64,000 bases of DNA from positions 31,853 to 95,852 of the forward strand of contig JAJQCE010000007.1 of NCBI GenBank assembly GCA_021202895.1. Direction: 5' to 3'. This document shows, in pieces, positions 58,214-64,000 of the stretch. Under the pieces are notes generated by a model. That model saw nothing but the letters and a program-made list of their open reading frames with translations, made no database searches and was not told the DNA's origin. A program made the position numbers and the translations under genes. Within the stretch, counting starts at the first letter, position 1. Every line of letters starts with the position of its first letter. The DNA is from Ruminococcus sp. Its GTDB lineage: Bacteria; Bacillota; Clostridia; Oscillospirales; Ruminococcaceae.

Positions 58214-58771
58214 CTACTTTCTGCGCGATGTACTTCTGCGCTTGTTGTCCATCACGTGCTTTAAATCCGAAAAGCGCTCCTCGCTTGACGCTTTGAACTT
58301 AGCCATCATATCCTCAAAGTCCTCATCTCCGCTTGCGGACGCTTCGTCATAAACAGGCGGCGGATTTTTAGCGAAATCCTGAATCTGCGGCTTTTCACGG
58401 TAAGGCGAACGCCGCTGTGAACCCTGACGGGAATGTGACTGCGAACCGTTTTTTTGCTCCCTTGAATCCCTCTGTCTGTTGTGAGAACCGTTTTTACCGC
58501 CATGCTCTCTTTTCTCTGAGCTGTGTTTTTCAGACTGCGGAAGCGCCTTCTTAATTGACAAACTTATCTTGCCATTGTCGCCTAAGGACAGCACCTTAAC
58601 CTTAACCTGCTGACCCTCAGTCAGAAAATCCTTAATTTCATTAACGTATGTAGCGGCGACTTCGGAAATGTGAACCATTCCCGTCGTGCCCTTTTCAAGC
58701 TCTACAAAAGCTCCGAATTTTGTTATACCTGTGACCTTTCCATCATAAATTTTCCCTACTTCAAGCTGCAT
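58214..58771 (-). CDS. S1-domain RNA-binding protein (YabR/GSP13 type)
   Basis: 185 aa. One S1 domain at residues 1-78 (VGKIYDGKVTGITKFGAFVEL, GMVHISEVA, KVKVLSLGDNGKISLSIK). The rest is a polar, disordered Arg/Gln/Ser-rich part (RQRDSREQKNGSQSHSRQGS) and a short C-terminal helix EDMMAKFKASSEERF. Position downstream of divIC matches yabR of B. subtilis. Confidence 0.9.
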   Translation of the reverse strand: MQLEVGKIYDGKVTGITKFGAFVELEKGTTGMVHISEVAATYVNEIKDFLTEGQQVKVKVLSLGDNGKISLSIKKALPQSEKHSSEKREHGGKNGSHNRQRDSREQKNGSQSHSRQGSQRRSPYREKPQIQDFAKNPPPVYDEASASGDEDFEDMMAKFKASSEERFSDLKHVMDNKRRSTSRRK

Positions 58772-58842
58772 TTTTACTCCTCATACATTTTACAAGCGCA
58801 CTATGCTGTAAATCAAACTGCGCTTAATTTTCCACCTTTACT

Positions 58843-59178
58843 TCACTGCGTTTCTACGACATAAAAACGTCTTTCGTTCGGATAAGCATATCCTAAATCC
58901 TCAACGACGATTCTCTCCATGTATTCGCTCTCGTCCTCGCTTGAAAGCTGCCTTGAATACTCGTCGTTGAGCTGCTTAGCCTGAGAAATCTGCTCATTTA
59001 TATCGTCCTTTTCCTGCTTAAGCTGTGCTATCTGCACCTGCTGTGAAACAATCGTCACCGCAGCATACACCACAAGGCACAGCGCAGTAAACCAAGCAAG
59101 CGGCTTAAAGGTAATACCGCCCTCTTTTTTTCTTTTGACAGCTCTGACGCCGCTGTCACTGCGTCTTTTTTCGCCCAA
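58843..59178 (-). CDS. divIC: Septum formation initiator DivIC/FtsB family, TTG start
   Basis: 111 aa bitopic protein of the divisome: basic cytoplasmic N-terminus (RRSDSGVRAVKRKKEGG), one transmembrane helix (about 27-45), then a coiled coil (QQVQIAQLKQEKDDINEQISQ) and the conserved end EDLGYAYPNERRFY. TTG start 8 nt after AGGAG. Own vegetative promoter 110 bp upstream, separate from yabPQ. Confidence 0.9.
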   Translation of the reverse strand: MGEKRRSDSGVRAVKRKKEGGITFKPLAWFTALCLVVYAAVTIVSQQVQIAQLKQEKDDINEQISQAKQLNDEYSRQLSSEDESEYMERIVVEDLGYAYPNERRFYVVETQ

Positions 59179-59286
59179 AATTTCTCACTCCTGATTTTTA
59201 CACAACTCACACTTATTTCTATCGTTTCCGCTCAAGTGCGAACAAAGCGAAAACGTTTAATATCTATTAGTTATCTTCCTATTTAT

Positions 59287-59315
59287 ATTATAATCCTTTA
59301 GGCTCAAACTTTCAA
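59287..59315 (-). promoter_or_regulatory. Vegetative promoter of divIC
   Basis: TTGAAA and TATAAT with a 17-bp spacer, in the gap after yabQ; it supplies divIC in growing cells. Confidence 0.8.
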
Positions 59316-59354
59316 GTGTTTTTTGAAAATTTTTTCTCAAATCTTTATTTTATG

Positions 59355-59750
59355 TCATTTTCCACAAACTTTTCTGTTTAAAACCGCCTTTGTTTTGTGA
59401 AATAATGCAAATATCGGCATGGTAATTACCTTTGCGGCAAAATTCAAAAGCTTTACCGTTAAAAAAACATACAATCTCCCTGCCGTAAAGCTCCACGCCG
59501 CCGCCGACAAAAGCATAGCGGCAAGCACAAATCCTCTTACATAGTCAGTCTGCGCAAGTGTAAAAACAAAGTAGACCGAGCCGAACATCAGCGCATACAA
59601 CAAATCGCACAAAAATGTCGCCGCTTTTAAATCAAGCGTTCGCCTCACTATTTTGAACAGGTCGTAAAGCACGCCTAAAAAAACACCTATCAACAGCGAA
59701 TTTTTCAGCACCTCTATTTCAGCGTCAACACCAAGCTGCATACCCGTCAT
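59355..59750 (-). CDS. yabQ: Spore cortex protein YabQ
   Basis: 131 aa with four or so hydrophobic helices. LLIGVFLGVLYDLFKIVRR near residue 17 is the YabQ signature. In B. subtilis YabQ is a mother-cell membrane protein needed for spore cortex formation. 4 bp after yabP. Confidence 0.88.
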   Translation of the reverse strand: MTGMQLGVDAEIEVLKNSLLIGVFLGVLYDLFKIVRRTLDLKAATFLCDLLYALMFGSVYFVFTLAQTDYVRGFVLAAMLLSAAAWSFTAGRLYVFLTVKLLNFAAKVITMPIFALFHKTKAVLNRKVCGK

Positions 59751-59754
59751 AGCT

Positions 59755-60048
59755 TCACCTCAGCAGCTTTGAGATAAAGCTTCGGTGCTTCTTAGCCGCC
59801 TTGTCGCCGTAAACCAATGCGGAAATTTCGCCCTCAACGCTTACGTTTCCGACTTCCACGCTCATCTCATTTACGTGCAGATTCTCACCATGTATAACCA
59901 TCTCTCCGCACTCGGTGAAAAGCTTTACCTGCCTTTCGTCAAAGCTGTCAACATCGGTAACTCCCGTAACGCTGATACTGGCGCAGTCCTGCATAACTAT
60001 GCTGTGTCTGCCTGAAACGCCGCTTTTTTCAGCCGAACCTATGCTCAT
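59755..60048 (-). CDS. yabP: Sporulation protein YabP
   Basis: 97 aa from ATG 60048 (GAGGTGATTGATT upstream; the track's 60054 is a TTG). RHSIVMQDCASISVTGVTDVDSFDE and TECGEMVIHGENLHV are the YabP/YqfC fold. Mother-cell spore-coat-associated family. Driven by a sigma-E-type promoter. Confidence 0.9.
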   Translation of the reverse strand: MSIGSAEKSGVSGRHSIVMQDCASISVTGVTDVDSFDERQVKLFTECGEMVIHGENLHVNEMSVEVGNVSVEGEISALVYGDKAAKKHRSFISKLLR

Positions 60049-60066
60049 AATCAATCACCTCAAGGA

Positions 60067-60095
60067 ATTGTATGCCTGAAAGTGAAAAAATATGA
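60067..60095 (-). promoter_or_regulatory. Sigma-E-type sporulation promoter of yabPQ
   Basis: TCATATT, 14 bp, CATACAAT on the minus strand: full match to the sigma-E consensus (KMATATT / CATACAnT) as I know it, about 20 bp upstream of yabP. yabPQ of B. subtilis are sigma-E dependent, so the match makes sense. Confidence 0.85.
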
Positions 60096-60103
60096 GCGTG
60101 GCT

Positions 60104-60487
60104 TTAATTCTCCACGCCGAAAAACTCGTTAAAATGCTCCTTAAGCCTTTCAAAGGATTCAATGCTCAGATCATGCTCGATATGGCAGGCGTCCTCTGCG
60201 GCGACTTTTTCGTCAACTCCAATTGCAGTAAGCCATTTAGAGAGCAGTCTGTGACGCTCGTAAATTCTCTCGGCGACATCTTTGCCCGCCTCTGTCAAGG
60301 TGATGTAGCCGCCGTCGTCAACTAAAATAAATCCGCCCTCTCTGAGTATGCTCATAGCTCGGCTGACACTCGGCTTCGAGAGGTTCATCTCATGGACTAT
60401 ATCGATAGAACGCACCTCGCCTGTACGGTTGCGAAGAATGAGTATCGTTTCCAGATAGTCCTCTCCAGATTCATGAAGCTGTTTCAT
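60104..60487 (-). CDS. DtxR/MntR-family metal-dependent repressor
   Basis: 127 aa from ATG 60487 (AAGGAG upstream). Winged helix at about 10-70 (SIDIVHEMNLSKPSVSRAMSILREGG). The dimerisation/metal part has ERHRLLSKWL and DACHIEHDLS. Expected metal ligands are Asp and Glu in GEDYLETI (MntR-like), His in ERHRLL, then Cys, Glu and His in CHIEH. The Cys at this position is DtxR/IdeR-like, whereas MntR has Glu, so iron or manganese cannot be decided. No SH3-like third domain. Own promoter. Confidence 0.88.
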   Translation of the reverse strand: MKQLHESGEDYLETILILRNRTGEVRSIDIVHEMNLSKPSVSRAMSILREGGFILVDDGGYITLTEAGKDVAERIYERHRLLSKWLTAIGVDEKVAAEDACHIEHDLSIESFERLKEHFNEFFGVEN

Positions 60488-60554
60488 TTTTAATTCTCCT
60501 TCCATGGCTTTTTAAATTCAGATAGCTTTGGCTTACTGAAGCTGTACACAATAT

Positions 60555-60583
60555 ATTATAGCATATTTTTCTTTCTGCGTCAA
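60555..60583 (-). promoter_or_regulatory. Promoter of the DtxR/MntR-type gene
   Basis: TTGACG and TATAAT with a 17-bp spacer on the minus strand, about 60 bp before the start. Confidence 0.75.
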
Positions 60584-60645
60584 GCGTTTAGACACAAATA
60601 TTTTACCGAAAAATCAGAATTTCTATGAAAATTTTTCCTTTGCTA

Positions 60646-60674
60646 TTGACAAGCGTGAAAATACGTGATATACT
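60646..60674 (+). promoter_or_regulatory. Promoter of metY-cysK
   Basis: Perfect TTGACA and TATACT with a 17-bp spacer. The leader is only about 40 nt, so no SAM riboswitch or T-box can be present; regulation, if any, must act at the DNA level. Confidence 0.85.
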
Positions 60675-60722
60675 AAACAAAGCGTCAATTACGCATATTT
60701 TTTTACAGAAAGGGTTTTTATT

Positions 60723-62009
60723 ATGAACAAATATAAATTTGAAACCATGCAGGTTCATGTCGGGCAGGAGACTCCCGACACAGCTACCGATGCAAGAGCC
60801 GTGCCGATTTACGCTACGACTTCCTATGTTTTCAAGGATTCAGCGCAGGCGGCAGGCAGGTTTGCGCTTACTGAGAGCGGCAACATTTACACTCGCCTTA
60901 TGAATCCCACCTCTGACGTTTTCGAGCAGAGAATGGCGGCACTTGAGGGCGGTGCGGCGGCGCTTGCTACCGCTTCAGGCTCGGCGGCCGTTACCTATGC
61001 GATTCAGAATATCGCTCTTGCAGGAGATCACATCGTTTCCTCAGCGAACCTTTACGGCGGAACGTTCAATCTCTTTGCAAACACGCTTGCGGATCAGGGT
61101 ATTGAAACCACCTTTGTAAATCCCCACAATCTTGAGGAGATTGAAGCGGCGATTAAGGACAACACAAAGCTTGTCTATGCCGAAACGCTTGGCAATCCAA
61201 ATTCGGACGTTATCGACCTTGACGCTATTGCTGAAATTGCGCACCGTCACGGTATTCCGTTTATAGTTGACAGCACCTTTGCGACTCCATATCTGCTTCG
61301 TCCGATTGAGCATGGAGTTGACATCGTTGTTCACTCGGCTACTAAATTTATCGGCGGTCACGGCACAGTTATGGGCGGAGTTATTGTAGATTCAGGAAAA
61401 TTCGACTGGGCGCAAAACGACAAGTTCCCAGGACTTAGCAAGCCTAATCCCTCCTACCACGGAGTAGTTTTCACAGAGGCTGTCGGAAATATCGCCTACG
61501 TACTTAAAATCCGCACAACGCTTATGAGAGATATTGGTTCGGTTATCTCGCCTTTCAACTCGTTCCTGCTGCTTCAGGGCTTAGAAACGCTTTCGCTCAG
61601 AGTAGAGCGTCATGTTGAAAATGCGCTTAAGGTTGTGGATTTTCTCAAGAACCACCCTGACGTTGAAAGGGTCAACCATCCCTCTCTTGCGACTGGCAGA
61701 GAAAAGGAGCTTTACGACAGCTATTTCCCAAACGGCGCAGCTTCAATCTTTACCTTTGAAATTAAAGGCGGAGCTGAAAAAGCCAAGAAATTCACTGAAT
61801 CACTTGAGCTTTTCTCACTGCTTGCGAACGTTGCCGACGTCAAGAGCTTGGTTATCCACCCTGCTTCGACAACACACTCGCAGATGGAAGAGCCTGAGCT
61901 GCTTGCGGCGGGAATTAAGCCGAACACCATTCGACTTTCAATCGGTACAGAGCATATCGACGATATAATTGCAGACTTACAGCGCGGCTTTGAGTGCGTT
62001 AAAGACTAA
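60723..62009 (+). CDS. metY: O-acetylhomoserine sulfhydrylase
   Basis: PLP enzyme making homocysteine (or methionine with methanethiol) from O-acetylhomoserine. 428 aa. MQVHVGQETPDTATDARAVPIY at the N-terminus, ETLGNPNSDVIDL, the PLP lysine in VHSATKFIGGHGTVMGG (about 205), and the C-terminal HPASTTHSQM. The length and the NIFTFEIKG-like segment (SIFTFEIKGG) separate it from cystathionine synthases. Operon with cysK. Confidence 0.95.
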   Translation: MNKYKFETMQVHVGQETPDTATDARAVPIYATTSYVFKDSAQAAGRFALTESGNIYTRLMNPTSDVFEQRMAALEGGAAALATASGSAAVTYAIQNIALAGDHIVSSANLYGGTFNLFANTLADQGIETTFVNPHNLEEIEAAIKDNTKLVYAETLGNPNSDVIDLDAIAEIAHRHGIPFIVDSTFATPYLLRPIEHGVDIVVHSATKFIGGHGTVMGGVIVDSGKFDWAQNDKFPGLSKPNPSYHGVVFTEAVGNIAYVLKIRTTLMRDIGSVISPFNSFLLLQGLETLSLRVERHVENALKVVDFLKNHPDVERVNHPSLATGREKELYDSYFPNGAASIFTFEIKGGAEKAKKFTESLELFSLLANVADVKSLVIHPASTTHSQMEEPELLAAGIKPNTIRLSIGTEHIDDIIADLQRGFECVKD

Positions 62010-62026
62010 GGAAAGAGGAATTTAAA

Positions 62027-62950
62027 ATGTCAAATATTTACAAAGGAATAGACAGGCTTATCGGCAAAACTCCGTTACTTGAAGCGGCGAAATACTCGGA
62101 TTTGAACGCTCTTGACACTCCGATTTTAGTTAAGCTTGAATATTTAAATCCGACAGGCTCGGTAAAGGACAGAGCCACACTTTATATGATTAACGATGCC
62201 GAGCTTAAGGGCAAGCTGAAAGCGGGCGGCACGATTATTGAGCCTACCTCTGGGAACACGGGCATAGGAATAGCTTCGGTAGGTGCGTCGAGAGGCTACA
62301 AGGTTATAATTGTCATGCCTGAAACTATGACGCAGGAGCGCAGAGATATGCTGACCGCCTATGGTGCTCAGATTGTCCTCACTGACGGCAGGAGCGGAAT
62401 GTCGGGAGCGGTCGCAAAGGCAAAGGAGCTGGCGGCGCAGACTGAAAACAGCACGATACTTTCGCAATTTGAAAATCCGTCAAATGCGCAGGCTCATTTT
62501 GAAACTACAGGTCCTGAAATCTGGGAGGATACAGGCGGCAAGGTTGACATCTTTATTTCTGGAGTAGGTACGGGCGGCACAATCACAGGTGTGGGAAAGT
62601 ATCTCAAGTCTAAAAATCCCGATGTTAAGATTGTCGCAGTAGAGCCGCTGTCTTCGCCTGTTTTATCGCAGGGCAAGGCGGGTCCGCACAAGATTCAGGG
62701 CATAGGCGCCGGCTTTGTTCCCGATGTGCTTGACATTTCGATTTACGATGAAATTATTCCTATTTCAAATGAGGATGCGTATGCCGAAGCGAAAGCGTTC
62801 GCAAAGAGCGAGGGCGCACTGGTCGGAATTTCATCTGGCGCTGCACTTTTTGCCGCTCTGATTCTCGCAAAGAGAAGCGAAAACAAGGGAAAAAGAATAG
62901 TTGCGCTGCTGCCTGATTCGGGCGATAGATATTTGAGCGTTTTGTCGTGA
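62027..62950 (+). CDS. cysK: Cysteine synthase (O-acetylserine sulfhydrylase)
   Basis: PLP enzyme making cysteine from O-acetylserine and sulfide. 307 aa. PLP lysine in NPTGSVKDRA (about 45), EPTSGNTGIG, GVGTGGTITG for phosphate binding, and GISSGAAL near the C-terminus. KIQGIGAGFVPDVLD is CysK-type. 17 bp after metY; a shared sulfide-assimilation transcript. Confidence 0.96.
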   Translation: MSNIYKGIDRLIGKTPLLEAAKYSDLNALDTPILVKLEYLNPTGSVKDRATLYMINDAELKGKLKAGGTIIEPTSGNTGIGIASVGASRGYKVIIVMPETMTQERRDMLTAYGAQIVLTDGRSGMSGAVAKAKELAAQTENSTILSQFENPSNAQAHFETTGPEIWEDTGGKVDIFISGVGTGGTITGVGKYLKSKNPDVKIVAVEPLSSPVLSQGKAGPHKIQGIGAGFVPDVLDISIYDEIIPISNEDAYAEAKAFAKSEGALVGISSGAALFAALILAKRSENKGKRIVALLPDSGDRYLSVLS

Positions 62951-63018
62951 AAACGGCTTATCCGATAACGCGGTAATAAGCAAAGGCAAATCTGCATAAA
63001 ATAAAGTCATTTTAAAAA

Positions 63019-63069
63019 TTTCGGCGAACCACCTGAAAAATTCACACAAGAAGGTCGGTTCGCCGAAAA
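63019..63069 (+). repeat. Inverted repeat downstream of cysK
   Basis: TTTCGGCGAACC ... GGTTCGCCGAAA (12 bp perfect, 26-nt loop) followed by AATATTGG. May act as terminator or as an intergenic palindrome. Confidence 0.6.
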
Positions 63070-63149
63070 ATATTGGAAAAATGATGTGTGATAGAAACAG
63101 TATAAGCGACAAGGCTTGAGCAAAGCTAGGTGTGCTTAATTTATACAAA

Positions 63150-63174
63150 AAACCGCTGTGAGAATCAGCGGTTT
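63150..63174. terminator. Bidirectional terminator between cysK and the NlpC/P60-like gene
   Basis: AAACCGCTG, seven bases, CAGCGGTTT with A-run before and T-rich after; 9-bp perfect stem. Confidence 0.85.
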
Positions 63175-63193
63175 AATATTTGTCAAATATGTA

Positions 63194-63802
63194 TCAAAAG
63201 CCTTTTGAACCTGCGCTGTTAGCTGTTTTCGGATAATCATGACAGCTGTCAAGCTCTGAAAGAGTGCCTTCAAAGATAAGCTTAACCTCTGAAAGCTGTT
63301 CAAAATCTCTGGGCTGGAAAAGCGAAGCAGGCTTAGCTAAAACAATTGCATGATGAGAGGAGAGAAGCTCAGTGACAAACTGCGAGCAGAAGTATTTGTT
63401 TTTAATTTTGAGCGGAATACCGAAAAAGCAGCAGGCAGGACCTAAATAGTTGTAGCCGTAGCTGTCTTTGTTGAGGTACATTTCTTCAAGCTGAGTTGAG
63501 ATGTCCTCATAGGCTTGCTCAGTAACCTTTACAGCATAAACAGCACAGGGCGCATTCGGACTCAGGCTTAAAAGCCCAGTTGTAGTGCTTTCCTTTACGA
63601 ATCCAGCTGGAATCGGCATATTTGTGTAAATGCGAGCAAAGCTGTAGAGCCTAGTGCATTGACAATCAAATCCGATTGAGGCATGAGTATATTTTGTGTG
63701 AGTAAAAAGCGAAATGACCTTTGAGAAAAAAGAGTCTGTGCGCACAAGAAAAATATAGAGCGTGCGCTTTTTGAGCCTTGAGCCAATGTCAATTTGAGCC
63801 AT
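63194..63802 (-). CDS. Permuted NlpC/P60-type (YiiX/YebB-like) papain-fold protein
   Basis: 202 aa, no signal peptide. LYIFLVRTDSFFSKVISLFTH then KYTHASIGFD supplies the His early, and KNKYFCSQFVTELLSSH supplies the Cys late, the order of circularly permuted NlpC/P60 hydrolases. Families of this kind cleave amide or thioester bonds of peptides or lipids. The protein is probably cytoplasmic and may be membrane-associated. Assignment rests on motif order only. Two tandem promoters precede it. Confidence 0.75.
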   Translation of the reverse strand: MAQIDIGSRLKKRTLYIFLVRTDSFFSKVISLFTHTKYTHASIGFDCQCTRLYSFARIYTNMPIPAGFVKESTTTGLLSLSPNAPCAVYAVKVTEQAYEDISTQLEEMYLNKDSYGYNYLGPACCFFGIPLKIKNKYFCSQFVTELLSSHHAIVLAKPASLFQPRDFEQLSEVKLIFEGTLSELDSCHDYPKTANSAGSKGF

Positions 63803-63840
63803 GTTGCTTGTCCTTCTTTACAGATTACTAATTTGTATAA

Positions 63841-63868
63841 AGTATACCAAATATATTCATCTTGTCAA
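63841..63868 (-). promoter_or_regulatory. Proximal promoter of the NlpC/P60-like gene
   Basis: Perfect TTGACA and TATACT with a 16-bp spacer on the minus strand. Confidence 0.75.
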
Positions 63869-63900
63869 AATAAAAGATGAGCGGCATAAACTATAAATAT

Positions 63901-63929
63901 ATTATACCACATTTGAAATCGTTTGTCAA
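63901..63929 (-). promoter_or_regulatory. Distal promoter of the NlpC/P60-like gene
   Basis: Perfect TTGACA and TATAAT with a 17-bp spacer, 60 bp upstream of the proximal one. The remaining bases to 64000 hold no gene I can support. Confidence 0.8.
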
Positions 63930-64000
63930 ATAGAAATTGAAAAAATCAAACAAGTATATGCTTTACAAAAAATTAACTGAAAGTTAATTGACTTAAGGGC

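Noticed and set aside
60675-60722. SAM riboswitch or T-box before metY
   Set aside because: Leader from the mapped promoter is only about 40 nt, too short.
1-64000. tRNA or rRNA genes, CRISPR arrays
   Set aside because: No GGTTCGAATC-type T-arms in cloverleaf context, no rRNA-like stretches and no regularly spaced direct repeats were seen; subtle tRNAs could be missed by eye.

Overview
The window is chromosomal DNA from a low-to-mid GC, endospore-lineage Firmicute, most likely a cellulolytic Oscillospiraceae/Ruminococcus-like clostridium. This rests on strong AGGAGG ribosome binding sites, TTGACA-17-TATAAT promoters, a CIRCE element, the sporulation genes yabP/yabQ with a sigma-E-type promoter, zinc-type S14/L33/L36, and a GH5 cellulase near a GH94 cellobiose phosphorylase. 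No rRNA, tRNA, CRISPR array, prophage or intact insertion sequence was seen. Layout. 1-3 kb: 3' part of a cardiolipin synthase, then a HaeIII-type (GGCC) cytosine methyltransferase followed by a broken HaeIII-type endonuclease. 3-5.4 kb (minus): nadB-nadC. 5.7-21.8 kb (plus): the complete S10-spc-alpha ribosomal cluster, rpsJ to rplQ, with secY, adk, map, infA and rpoA, behind one consensus promoter and a leader of about 420 nt. 22-23.9 kb (minus): htpG under CIRCE control. 24-29.7 kb (plus): a compact run metF, CPBP protease, an unknown gene, cdaA, cdaR, trmO. 29.8-31.5 kb (plus): a small secreted protein and a lipoprotein behind a consensus promoter with a perfect 12-bp inverted repeat; the secreted protein seems to start at an ATT codon. 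31.5-37.8 kb (minus): aldose epimerase, cellobiose phosphorylase, a two-gene DUF4160 cassette and a GH5 endoglucanase, with palindromic repeats between them. 38-41 kb (minus): ilvA, ridA and a ClC transporter. 41.3-51.9 kb (minus): rpmG-secE-nusG-rplK-rplA, then rpoB-rpoC behind their own promoter; rplJ and rplL are absent from their usual place. 51.9-57 kb (minus): a SipW-like membrane protein without recognisable catalytic residues and a heterodimeric ABC exporter; a PAP2 phosphatase points the other way. 57.5-60.5 kb (minus): a DtxR/MntR-type regulator, yabP, yabQ, divIC, an S1-domain protein, DUF4321 and a hypothetical gene. 60.7-63 kb (plus): metY-cysK. 63.2-63.8 kb (minus): a permuted NlpC/P60-type protein with tandem promoters. 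How parts work together. The window is dominated by translation and transcription machinery. Around it are one-carbon/sulfur metabolism (metF, metY, cysK), NAD synthesis, c-di-AMP signalling (cdaA/cdaR), and secreted cellulase plus phosphorolytic cellodextrin use (GH5, GH94, mutarotase). RidA next to IlvA is the expected detoxification pairing. The most unusual points are the orphaned GGCC methyltransferase with a decayed nuclease in DNA nearly free of GGCC sites, the ATT-started secreted protein with its promoter-proximal operator-like repeat, a terminator hairpin abutting the -10 of the rpmG operon, the missing rplJL, and two divergent copies of a palindromic element flanking the epimerase gene.
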